From positions 1 through 16,713 of the forward strand of contig JACMPN010000445.1 in the NCBI GenBank assembly GCA_014377495.1: a DNA stretch of 16,713 nt. The letters run 5' to 3'. Below, piece by piece: positions 1-6,627 of the stretch. Source of the stretch: Candidatus Sericytochromatia bacterium. Its GTDB lineage: Bacteria > Cyanobacteriota > Sericytochromatia > JACMPN01. The translations under genes and the position numbers were made by a program. The first letter of the stretch is position 1; the number at the start of each line of letters is the position of its first letter. Below the pieces are notes generated by a model that was not told the DNA's origin, ran no database searches, and worked only from the letters and a program-made list of their open reading frames with translations.

Positions 1-167
1 CACAGGAAATCACCATACGGCTCACTGGCCAGGGTCACGATCTTGTCGACCAGGCGGTAGAGGTCCCGATCGTCACCACTCCGGCCGATGTTCGTAGCCT
101 TGCGGACATTGTCACCGATAGCTTGGTAGCCGGCGATGAGTTTGGCGCGGGCATCTTCGGCAAACAT
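1..167 (-). CDS. Unrecognised protein, N-terminal part only (gene runs off the window)
   Basis: Reading leftward from the ATG at 167-165, the frame stays open for 55 codons to the window edge. The start has a good ribosome binding site (AGGAG about 8 bases upstream on the minus strand). The visible protein begins MFAEDARAKLIAGYQAIGD and continues with a charged, mostly helical-looking, soluble sequence without signal peptide or membrane segment. I do not recognise the family. It is divergent from the flagellar operon and shares its upstream region, so co-regulation or autoregulation from the 168-485 region is possible but not shown. The C-terminal part is outside the window. Confidence 0.6.
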   Translation of the reverse strand, partial: MFAEDARAKLIAGYQAIGDNVRKATNIGRSGDDRDLYRLVDKIVTLASEPYGDFL

Positions 168-199
168 CGGGCGTCTCCTCTGGGCTGGGGCTGATCCGG

Positions 200-223
200 G
201 CGTATGAGGGGACACGCATACGC
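200..223. promoter_or_regulatory. Inverted repeat GCGTATG-N10-CATACGC, possible operator
   Basis: The two 7-base arms (200-206 and 217-223) are perfect reverse complements separated by 10 bases. The repeat lies 33-56 bases upstream of the minus-strand start at 167, where an operator for that gene would be expected. It could also form a hairpin in a leftward transcript. No matching regulator gene is visible. Confidence 0.35.
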
Positions 224-345
224 AAGGATCTTATCATGGCGCCGATGCGGCCACGGGCGGTCCTGACGGGTGGGCCCATCAATGTGCCCTTCCCATGCGG
301 GCGACCGAACGAGCCCTCTTCTGAAGCGATTCGGCAAGGGCAATT

Positions 346-354
346 TGCTACGAT
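346..354 (+). promoter_or_regulatory. Possible extended -10 element for the flagellar operon
   Basis: TGC followed by TACGAT (4 of 6 matches to TATAAT, with the TGn extension) lies upstream of the first operon gene. There is no good -35 at 16-18 bases. It would start transcription near 361, placing the inverted repeat at 375-395 just downstream of the start site. This is a weak call made by eye. Confidence 0.22.
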
Positions 355-374
355 CGGCATAACGCCTGCCTTCC

Positions 375-395
375 CGATTAAAGAGGATTTAATCG
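375..395. promoter_or_regulatory. Perfect inverted repeat CGATTAAA-N5-TTTAATCG, probable operator
   Basis: Two perfect 8-base arms flank the 5-base spacer GAGGA. The arms are AT-rich in a GC-rich background and lie in the divergent intergenic region about 90 bases before the flhB-like start. The size (21 bp) and symmetry suit a dimeric helix-turn-helix regulator. A hairpin without a U-run is the alternative, but six A-T pairs in an 8-bp stem would be weak as a terminator. Confidence 0.4.
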
Positions 396-485
396 ACCCT
401 TGCTTGTGGCGGCTTCCAGCGCTGAGATACGCTAGATTGGCCGAGACGCGCAGCTCAGCCGACTTGTGGATTGGACGGGGGGGCC

Positions 486-776
486 ATGGCCGAACAAAAA
501 CTCGCCGCTGCCATCAAGTTTGATTATCCGGACGATGCGGTGCCGCAGGTTGTGGCCGCGGGCCAAGGCGCACTTGCCGAGTACATCGTCGAGGTCGCCG
601 AAGCGCATGGGGTGGCGGTCTACAAGGATCCGCCGCTGGCCCGGGCGCTAGGACAGCTGGAGCTGGGGGATCGCATCCCGCCGGCGTTGTATCGGGCGGT
701 CGCTGAAGTACTGGCGTTTGTGTACAGCCTGGATCAAGACAAGAACCGGGTTGATCAGCTTTTGCAGGAGGTTTGA
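486..776 (+). CDS. FlhB C-terminal-domain-like protein (FlhX/YlqH type)
   Basis: This 96-residue protein matches the cytoplasmic C-terminal domain of the export-switch protein FlhB as a separate small protein: KFDYPDDAVPQVVAAGQG, then a helix and GVAVYKDPPLARAL, ending LYRAVAEVLAFVYSL. The membrane part and the NPTH self-cleavage motif of full FlhB are absent, so it corresponds roughly to the fragment after the cleavage site. In other bacteria such proteins can partly replace or modulate the FlhB C-terminus in export specificity; that role is inferred here. ATG 486 was chosen over TTG 471 because a G-rich run just upstream can serve as binding site. The stop overlaps the flgF start (TGATG), indicating coupling. 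No full flhB is in the window. Confidence 0.82.
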   Translation: MAEQKLAAAIKFDYPDDAVPQVVAAGQGALAEYIVEVAEAHGVAVYKDPPLARALGQLELGDRIPPALYRAVAEVLAFVYSLDQDKNRVDQLLQEV

Positions 777-1516
777 TGCTTAGAGGAATTTATACCGCCG
801 CTTCGGCCATGGGCTTCCAGATCGATGCCGTTGGCGTCTTCGCGCACAACCTCTCCAATTCCGGGACGTCGGGATTCAAGCGGTCGGAGCTGATTAGCCA
901 GAGCTTTCCCAACATGGTCATCCAGATGGGGGACGGCAAGTCTTCCCCGCTCGGGTTGGGCGTCGGCGCCCAGCAATCTCTGTTGGACCAGGGTCAGGGC
1001 GCCCTGAAGAACACCCACAACCCCCTCGATGTCGCCATCGAAGGCGATGGTTACTTCCAGACCCGCCGGCCGAACGGCACGATGGACATTACCCGCAACG
1101 GGGCCTTTGCCGTCAATGCCAAGAAACAGCTCGTCTCCCGGACGGGTGATGTGGTCGTCGGCGCGAACAATCAGCCCATCCAGTTCCTGGAGGGGGTTGA
1201 GTCACAGATCCGGGTCCAAGTCGATGGCACAATCACGGAATTGGGGAATCAGGTCGGCAAGCTGAAGATCGTCCAGGGCAAGCCGAGTTCCCAGGGCCTG
1301 GCCCCGCAACTGCAGCGCTTTGCGGCCCTGGTCCAGGATGCCGGGCCTCAAAAGACTCCTCAGATGCGTCAGGGGTTCCTTGAAGAGTCGAACGTGTCGA
1401 TCATCAAGGAAATGGTCAGCCTGTTGGGCAGCCAGAAGAATTACGACGTCGGCCAGAAGCTGATCCAAGCTTCGGACAAGATGTTGGACAAAGTCATCAA
1501 CGAAATGGGCCGCTAG
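776..1516 (+). CDS. flgF: Flagellar basal-body rod protein FlgF
   Basis: This 246-residue protein belongs to the axial rod/hook family. The N-terminus has the family signature (HNLSNSGTSGFKR, residues about 24-36), the middle has the IEGDGYFQ core, and the C-terminus has LEESNVSIIKEMVSLL followed by an amphipathic helix to the end. FlgF forms part of the rod with FlgG in the periplasm; like other axial proteins it has no cleaved signal and is exported by the flagellar type III apparatus. ATG 776 has AGGAGG at 766-771 and is preferred over TTG 773. Its position directly before flgG supports FlgF rather than a second FlgG. Confidence 0.88.
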   Translation: MLRGIYTAASAMGFQIDAVGVFAHNLSNSGTSGFKRSELISQSFPNMVIQMGDGKSSPLGLGVGAQQSLLDQGQGALKNTHNPLDVAIEGDGYFQTRRPNGTMDITRNGAFAVNAKKQLVSRTGDVVVGANNQPIQFLEGVESQIRVQVDGTITELGNQVGKLKIVQGKPSSQGLAPQLQRFAALVQDAGPQKTPQMRQGFLEESNVSIIKEMVSLLGSQKNYDVGQKLIQASDKMLDKVINEMGR

Positions 1517-1522
1517 AGCCGG

Positions 1523-1540
1523 CGCCTGCGAAAGCGGGCG
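1523..1540 (+). other. Intercistronic hairpin with GAAA tetraloop between flgF and flgG
   Basis: CGCCTGC (1523-1529) pairs with GCGGGCG (1534-1540) over 7 bp including one U-G, around a GAAA (GNRA) loop, 6 bases after the flgF stop. The following TTTCGGGCTTTT is a poor U-tract. It could be a weak attenuator or an mRNA processing/stability element setting FlgF versus FlgG levels. Confidence 0.4.
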
Positions 1541-1596
1541 TTTCGGGCTTTTAGGGGAAAATTGGTCAAGAGCCGCATGAACCGAGGAGGTTGCCC

Positions 1597-2385
1597 GTGA
1601 TACACGCCCTGTGGACTGCTGCCACTGGTATGGAAGCGATGAAGACGAAGATCGACGTCATCGCCAACAACCTGGCAAACTCCAATACTGACGGTTTTAA
1701 GCGGAGCGTCGTCGAGTTCAACGATCTGCTTTACCAATACCTGCGCAACCCCGGCTTCATCTCCGGCCAGCAGGAGTCCCCGAGCGGCGTGGGTATCGGT
1801 CTGGGCACCCAGGTGTCCGGCACGACTATCCAGCACAAGCAGGGCTCGATCCAGACCACCGAGAACAACCTCGACTGGGCCGTGGACGGCATCGGTATGT
1901 TCCAGGTCCGGGATCCCATCTCGGGCATCAACATGTACACCCGCAAGGGCTCGTTCAAGCTCAGCCCGGAAGGCGCCATCGTCACGTCGGAAGGCTTGCC
2001 CCTCGAGCCGGCATTGACGGTCCCCACGGATGCCCTGGCGTTCCAGATCACGGCCGACGGCTTCCTGCTCGTGCAGCAGCCTGGACAGACGGGCATGCAG
2101 CCTGTCGGTCAGGTACAGCTCGCCCGCTTCCCCAACTCCAGCGGCCTGCAGGCCAAGGGTGCCGGTCTCTACGCCGAAACCTCCGCCTCCGGCCCGCCGC
2201 TGATCGGTCCGCCGAAGCAGCAGGGTCTCGGTCAGATCGTTCCCCGGGCATTGGAAGCCTCCAACGTTCAGATCGTCACCGAAATGGTCGACCTGATCAC
2301 CACCCAGAAGAGCTTCGACACCAACTCCAAAGTCATCAGTGTCAGCGACAAGATGATGGATACGGCAAACAACCTTGCTCGGTAA
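1597..2385 (+). CDS. flgG: Flagellar distal rod protein FlgG
   Basis: At 262 residues this has the usual FlgG length. It starts M-IHALWTAATGMEAMKTKID, very close to the classical FlgG N-terminus, followed by the conserved ANNLANSNTDGFKR signature. The C-terminus is equally typical (LEASNVQIVTEMVDLIT, then a helix ending TANNLAR). FlgG builds the distal rod across the periplasm and joins the hook. The GTG at 1597 is chosen over TTG 1591 because AGGAGG at 1585-1590 then has a 6-base spacing and the protein aligns with the family from its first residue. It lies between flgF and flgA. Confidence 0.94.
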   Translation: MIHALWTAATGMEAMKTKIDVIANNLANSNTDGFKRSVVEFNDLLYQYLRNPGFISGQQESPSGVGIGLGTQVSGTTIQHKQGSIQTTENNLDWAVDGIGMFQVRDPISGINMYTRKGSFKLSPEGAIVTSEGLPLEPALTVPTDALAFQITADGFLLVQQPGQTGMQPVGQVQLARFPNSSGLQAKGAGLYAETSASGPPLIGPPKQQGLGQIVPRALEASNVQIVTEMVDLITTQKSFDTNSKVISVSDKMMDTANNLAR

Positions 2386-2391
2386 CAACTG

Positions 2392-3192
2392 ATGCGGGTT
2401 CCGGCCCTCATCACAGCGCCCTTGCTCGGGCTGGCGGTCTGGCTTCTGGCCGGACTGCCGGTGTTGGCCGAAGACCTGCTGTGGCCATCCAATGTGGACG
2501 CTGCGACCTTTGCCCAGGGGGTGCGGGAGGAAATCGGCAGGGCTTACAAGGTGTCTGCGGACGCGGTCACCCTGGAAGGGCTGCCAGCACACGGTCCCTT
2601 GGGCCTTCAAAGCGCCGGAGTTGCCGGAGACGCGCTCCGGCTGCGGGATCAGGCCCTACGCAGCGCATCTGGACGGAGCAGCCTACCGATCGATATACTC
2701 GAAGGTGGCAAGCTCAAACGGATCGTGTCTCTGCCGGTCCGGGTTACGGTTTGGTCGAACGTGGTGGTGACGAGGGGGCAGATTCCCCGAGGCACCTTAC
2801 TGGTACCCGAACAGCTGGTCGTCGAGCGACGGGCGGTGCAGACCGTGCAACGGGGGGCGTTGACCAGCCTGGCCAGCGCCTTGGGACAGACGACAGCGAT
2901 GGATTTGGCACCGAAGACGGTGCTGGCGGGCTACCTGCTCAAGGTGGCGACTGCGATCCCGGTCTCGGTTGGCGGGGCCACGCGGGGCGAAGGGGTGCGG
3001 GTCGGGACGGAAGTCACGGTGCGCGTGCAGTCCGGCGAATTAAGTTTGGTCGGTAAAGGCCGAGTACTTGACTCGGGCGATATCGGCAAGGAAGTACGGG
3101 TGCGCCTGCTGAACTTCCCGTCCAGCAAGGTCGTCAAGGCCCGTGTTTTCAGCGCCCAAGAGGTTCGGGTGGTCATGGAGGATCCGTCATGA
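2392..3192 (+). CDS. flgA: Flagellar P-ring assembly chaperone FlgA
   Basis: This 266-residue protein starts with a signal peptide (hydrophobic residues about 5-25, likely cleavage after VLA before EDL). The C-terminal half is an SAF-type FlgA domain, beginning VVVTRGQIPRGTLLVPEQL (residues about 124-142) and ending near DIGKEVRVRLLNFPSSKVV. FlgA acts in the periplasm to assist FlgI polymerisation into the P ring. There is no clear ribosome binding site, but the start lies 6 bases after the flgG stop, so translational coupling is likely. The stop overlaps flgH by 4 bases (ATGA). Position before flgH and flgI fits the role. Confidence 0.9.
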   Translation: MRVPALITAPLLGLAVWLLAGLPVLAEDLLWPSNVDAATFAQGVREEIGRAYKVSADAVTLEGLPAHGPLGLQSAGVAGDALRLRDQALRSASGRSSLPIDILEGGKLKRIVSLPVRVTVWSNVVVTRGQIPRGTLLVPEQLVVERRAVQTVQRGALTSLASALGQTTAMDLAPKTVLAGYLLKVATAIPVSVGGATRGEGVRVGTEVTVRVQSGELSLVGKGRVLDSGDIGKEVRVRLLNFPSSKVVKARVFSAQEVRVVMEDPS

Positions 3193-3845
3193 GGCGATAT
3201 ACAGCCGGGGTGCTGCGTCAGCAGTTGCCCGCAATGGTTTTAGCGGGACTGACCCTGGTCATCGGTTTGGCAGGTGCGGCACCGGCGTTTGCCGATTCCC
3301 TTTGGAGCGACACCAGCCCAGCCAACCTGTACATCGACCGGCGCCCGAACTTCATCATCGGCGGCCTAGTCACCATTGTCGTCAATGAGCGGTTGCAGTC
3401 GAGCCTGGATGCCCGGACCCAGGGCAATAAACAGGTCCAGAACGATCACAAGTTCCAGATCCCCGATTTCGGGGCCCTCTTCGGTCAGCCTTCGGCGACG
3501 GGCGCACCCGGGGCTCAGAACCTGAAATTGACCAACCAGACTCTGTTCAACGGTTCCGGGACGACAATGCGCAACGGCACCCTGAACTTCGAGATCACCG
3601 CCCAGATCGACGACATCCTGCCGAACGGCAACCTGATCATCAGCGCCCGCAAGCAGACCCGGATCAACGACGAGTTGACGGACTTCGTCATCAGCGGCGA
3701 GATCCGGCGGGACGATGTCGACCCGAACAACCGGGTGCCCAGCACCCAGGTCGCCAACATGAAAATCGACGTCAAGGGCACCGGCCCCGTCTCAGCGAAG
3801 GCCACCGGCGGTATCCTCAGCCGTTTGTTTAACTTCCTTCTGTGA
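3189..3845 (+). CDS. flgH: Flagellar L-ring protein FlgH, non-lipoprotein form
   Basis: This 218-residue protein has the FlgH core: a GSGTTMRNGTLNFEI segment (residues about 122-136), LPNGNLIISARKQ (144-156), VISGEIRRDDVDPNN (167-181) and a C-terminal LSRLFNFLL. FlgH forms the outer-membrane L ring. Unusually, the signal peptide ends APAFA|DSLW, a signal peptidase I type site; there is no lipobox and no cysteine anywhere in the protein, whereas classical FlgH is a lipoprotein. Start ATG 3189 overlaps the flgA stop by 4 bases; it has no strong binding site and is probably coupled. Confidence 0.93.
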   Translation: MRRYTAGVLRQQLPAMVLAGLTLVIGLAGAAPAFADSLWSDTSPANLYIDRRPNFIIGGLVTIVVNERLQSSLDARTQGNKQVQNDHKFQIPDFGALFGQPSATGAPGAQNLKLTNQTLFNGSGTTMRNGTLNFEITAQIDDILPNGNLIISARKQTRINDELTDFVISGEIRRDDVDPNNRVPSTQVANMKIDVKGTGPVSAKATGGILSRLFNFLL

Positions 3846-4993
3846 GTGTGATGACAATGTGGTTCAAGCATGTGATCCCAGTGGTCGCGGCGGCGGCGTT
3901 GCTCATCGGCAACATCCTGCCCGGTTTTGCCGCGGAGGGTATCCGCCTGCAGGATATCCGGGTCCGCGTCAAGGACGTGGCCAACGTCCGAGGCGCACGG
4001 ATCAATCAGTTGGTCGGCTACGGCATCGTCGTCGGCCTGAACGGCACGGGCGACTCGCAGCGGGCCTTCTTCACGAACAAGGCCCTGGCCAACGCCTTGG
4101 AGCGCCTGGGCATGGGCAACCTCCCGGCCCTGAACGTGAAGAACGTCGCCGGTGTCCTCGTCACGGCCAGTCTGCCGCCCTTTTTCAAGCAGGGGCAGCA
4201 GGTCGACGTGACCATCTCGTCGATCGGCGACTCGAAGAGCCTGCAGGGCGGCGTCCTCGTCCGGACCCCGTTGCGGGGCCCTGACAATCGCACCTACCTC
4301 GTCGCCCAAGGCTCCGTGAGCATCGGCGGCTTTGGAGTCGAGGCAAACGGCTCCAGCGTCCAGAAGAACAGCACGACCGTCGGCCGGATCCCCAACGGGG
4401 GCATCGTCGAGGCGGAAGTTCCCGTCACCCTGATGGACGAGAACAACTACCTTTACTACAGCCTGATCAACCCGGACTTCTCCACGGCCTCCGAATTGGA
4501 GACCAAGGTCAACAAGAGCCTGCTGGGCAACGCCACGGCGATGGATGCCGCCACCGTGCGGGTCTACGTCCCGGCGGCGTACCGGACGAACATCGTCGAT
4601 CTCATCGCCCGCATCGAGAATCTCACATTGAGCCCGGCCGCGCAGCCGGCCAAGGTGGTATTGGAGGAGCGGACGGGTACATTGATCGTAGGGCAGAACG
4701 TGCGCATCGGTCCGGTGGCCGTCACGCACGGGGGCCTGATCGTCCGGATCGACACGACGAACAACGTTTCCCAGCCGGGACCGTTAAGCAACGGCACGAC
4801 GACCAAGACCAGCGAGTCAACAATCACGGTGGACGAGAAGAAGGGTGAGACGGTCAATTTCGAAAGCGGCACGACCGTCGGTCAGTTGGTAAAGGCGCTC
4901 AATGGCTTGGGTGTGCCCTCACGGGATCTGATCACCATCCTGCAGAACATCAAATCCTCGGGGGCGCTGAACGCCCACTTAGAAATCCTCTAG
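3842..4993 (+). CDS. flgI: Flagellar P-ring protein FlgI
   Basis: This protein of up to 383 residues has a signal peptide ending near GFAAEG, then the typical mature start (IRLQDIRVRVKDVANVRG), VGYGIVVGLNGTGD, and a C-terminus with VPSRDLITILQNIK and SSGALNAHLEIL. FlgI subunits form the periplasmic P ring around the rod. Length fits the family (about 365-380). The start is uncertain: GTG 3842 overlaps the flgH stop by 4 bases, as flgH does with flgA, but GTG 3848, ATG 3851 or ATG 3857 in the same frame are possible; none has a good binding site. Its stop (TAG) lies inside the binding site of flgJ. Confidence 0.93.
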   Translation: MSVMTMWFKHVIPVVAAAALLIGNILPGFAAEGIRLQDIRVRVKDVANVRGARINQLVGYGIVVGLNGTGDSQRAFFTNKALANALERLGMGNLPALNVKNVAGVLVTASLPPFFKQGQQVDVTISSIGDSKSLQGGVLVRTPLRGPDNRTYLVAQGSVSIGGFGVEANGSSVQKNSTTVGRIPNGGIVEAEVPVTLMDENNYLYYSLINPDFSTASELETKVNKSLLGNATAMDAATVRVYVPAAYRTNIVDLIARIENLTLSPAAQPAKVVLEERTGTLIVGQNVRIGPVAVTHGGLIVRIDTTNNVSQPGPLSNGTTTKTSESTITVDEKKGETVNFESGTTVGQLVKALNGLGVPSRDLITILQNIKSSGALNAHLEIL

Positions 4994-5006
4994 GAGGTCG
5001 TCCGTC

Positions 5007-5363
5007 ATGGAATCGATGCCAATCAACCCGGCGATGTCCATCCCACAGCTGATGGGTGGCACCGTGCCTGTCTTGCCTTCGGGCAAGGGCAAGGAACTGG
5101 AAGAAGCGTGCAACGATTTCATCGGTGTCCTTTTCAGTTACACCTTCAGCCAGATGCGTAATACTGAGGATGCAGAAGAGGGCTCGCTGTTCGGCGGTGA
5201 TCATGCCCAGATGCTGTTGGGGTTCATGGACCAGGAGTTCGGTAAAAAGCTGGCCCGCAGCGAGGGCAGCGGCCTGGCCAAACAGCTGTTTTGGCAGTTG
5301 AACGGCGAAAAGCCGTTGGTGAACGGCGACAAACCACACGCTCCGCAAGGAAAGGCGACGTAG
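5007..5363 (+). CDS. flgJ: Rod-binding FlgJ N-terminal-domain protein (no muramidase domain)
   Basis: This 118-residue protein matches only the rod-binding half of FlgJ: KELEEACNDFIGVLFSYTFS, then MRNTEDAEEGSLFGG and the GSGLAKQLFWQL segment near residues 87-98. Classical FlgJ of enterobacteria is about 310 residues with a C-terminal peptidoglycan hydrolase; that part is missing, as in many other phyla, so a separate enzyme must open the wall. AGGAGG at 4992-4997 lies 9 bases before ATG 5007. The gene follows flgI directly, its usual position, and its stop is immediately followed by the sigma factor start codon. Confidence 0.85.
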   Translation: MESMPINPAMSIPQLMGGTVPVLPSGKGKELEEACNDFIGVLFSYTFSQMRNTEDAEEGSLFGGDHAQMLLGFMDQEFGKKLARSEGSGLAKQLFWQLNGEKPLVNGDKPHAPQGKAT

Positions 5364-6116
5364 ATGTCGGCTCCGACGAAAAAAGCGACCGAATGGGCCG
5401 CTCCGAAGAACGATAGCGAGACGGTCACGCGGTATCTGCCGCTGGTGCGTTCGATCGCGCGGCGGATTTCGACGAAGCTTCCCCGGCATTACGACCTGGA
5501 CGATCTGGTCAGCGACGGCATCGTCGGCCTTTTGGCCGCCATCGACCGTTTCGACCCGACCCGGGGGGTCAAGTTCGAGACCTTCGCCACGTACTACGTC
5601 AAAGGTGCCATCCTCGACAACCTGCCCAAGCTGCCGACGATGCCCGGTCAAAAGAAGGGCTCGATGCCTCCCCCGCCAACGGAGGAGGAAAACGCTGCCA
5701 ATGCCACCGCAGGCGAAGAGGGCGGCGGCGGTGACGACGTCAAAGCTGAAGCGGCCACCCTCTATTCCAAGGTGACGCAGTTATCTTATTCCTACATCCT
5801 GTCGTTGGATGCGCCGACCGGTTCCGACGGGGATGAGGGGTTTAATCTCCTCAGCCAGCTGGGCGGGATGGACGCCGTCCAGAACGACATGGAGTTCAAC
5901 GAACTGCAGGGCACCTTGCGGCTGGCCATCGAGCAGCTGCCCGTCCAAGAGCGGACGACCCTGAAGTATTACTACTTTCAGCAGATGCCGTTTAACGAAA
6001 TCGGCAAGAAACTGGGGCTTTCGGAGTCCTGGGTGAGCCGGATTCACAAGCGGGCGCTGGAACAATTACGGATGAAACTCGGTCGACGCAAGAGTGTCGA
6101 TGATTTCATCTCGTAG
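5364..6116 (+). CDS. fliA: Sigma-28 (FliA/WhiG) family RNA polymerase sigma factor with altered region 3
   Basis: This 250-residue protein has sigma region 2 at residues about 20-86 (YLPLVRSIARRI; DLDDLVSDGIVGLLAAIDRF; FETFATYYVKGAILD) and region 4 at about 185-240, with helix-turn-helix FNEIGKKLGLSESWVSRIHK. FliA-type factors direct transcription of late flagellar genes. Between them, residues about 88-130 are a linker rich in Pro, Glu, Ala and Gly (PPPP at 102-105, GGGG at 120-123), replacing the DWVPRSVR-type region 3 of the family. Pairing with FILSLDA-like text (YILSLDAPTG, 144-153) resumes normal alignment. No frameshift is evident since the frame and codon use are continuous. The start abuts the flgJ stop with GGAAAGG upstream. 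Confidence 0.88.
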   Translation: MSAPTKKATEWAAPKNDSETVTRYLPLVRSIARRISTKLPRHYDLDDLVSDGIVGLLAAIDRFDPTRGVKFETFATYYVKGAILDNLPKLPTMPGQKKGSMPPPPTEEENAANATAGEEGGGGDDVKAEAATLYSKVTQLSYSYILSLDAPTGSDGDEGFNLLSQLGGMDAVQNDMEFNELQGTLRLAIEQLPVQERTTLKYYYFQQMPFNEIGKKLGLSESWVSRIHKRALEQLRMKLGRRKSVDDFIS

Positions 6117-6128
6117 AGGAGGCGGAGC

Positions 6129-6617
6129 ATGTTAGGCGACGAGGCGATCAAACCCCTACACTGGGGGCTGAACGCGATGTCTTTGCGGCAAAAGGTGACC
6201 GCACAGAATATCGCCAATGCGAACACGCCCGGGTACAAGCGGCAGATGGTCACTTTTACCAAGGCGCTCGATGACGAGATGGGTGACGAGTTGGGCATCG
6301 GTGATCCGGCTCAGGCAGCGATGCCGCAGTCCGGGCCCGCCTGGGACCTGGGCATCCAGTTCGCCCACGCCAATTTCGACTTTGACAAGCTCTGGAATGC
6401 TGAGAAGCCCGGCGTGCCCGCCCTGCCGCCGAGGGATGCAGATGCCTTCAGTGCCACCGTGGTCACCGACCCCGGGGCGATGCGGGTCGACGGCAACGGA
6501 GTCACGATCGAAAAAGAAATCGGCGACATGAACAAAACCGCCGGCAACTACAACCTGCTTGCTACTAGGGCTAGCGGCGAGTTCAAGATTTTGACCACGA
6601 TCCTGCAGGCACGTTAG
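6129..6617 (+). CDS. flgB: Flagellar proximal rod protein FlgB
   Basis: This 162-residue protein shows the FlgB N-terminus: LHWGLNAMSLRQKVTAQNIA followed by NANTPGYKRQMVTF, the rod-family signature. The C-terminal helix (VTIEKEIGDMNKTAGNYNLL to the end) is the partner helix of the axial coiled coil. FlgB is the most proximal rod subunit next to FliE. It is somewhat longer than common FlgB (about 130-145) because of a Pro/Asp-rich middle stretch (residues about 90-125). AGGAGG at 6117-6122 gives a 6-base spacing to ATG 6129. It forms the standard block flgB-flgC-fliE. Confidence 0.92.
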   Translation: MLGDEAIKPLHWGLNAMSLRQKVTAQNIANANTPGYKRQMVTFTKALDDEMGDELGIGDPAQAAMPQSGPAWDLGIQFAHANFDFDKLWNAEKPGVPALPPRDADAFSATVVTDPGAMRVDGNGVTIEKEIGDMNKTAGNYNLLATRASGEFKILTTILQAR

Positions 6618-6627
6618 GAGTGTTGGG

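Noticed and set aside
236..523. 95-residue plus-strand frame in the divergent intergenic region
   Set aside because: It has an AAGGA-like site, but the product is an Arg/Pro-rich string without family likeness, runs across the inverted repeat at 375-395, and overlaps the flhB-like gene in another frame.
1513..2610. 365-residue open frame on the minus strand opposite flgG and flgA
   Set aside because: It spans two genes and an intergenic gap on the opposite strand, has shadow-like composition and no good start site.
3515..4729. 404-residue minus-strand frame opposite flgH and flgI
   Set aside because: It is an antisense shadow covering two well-identified genes, with His/Asp/Arg-rich composition.
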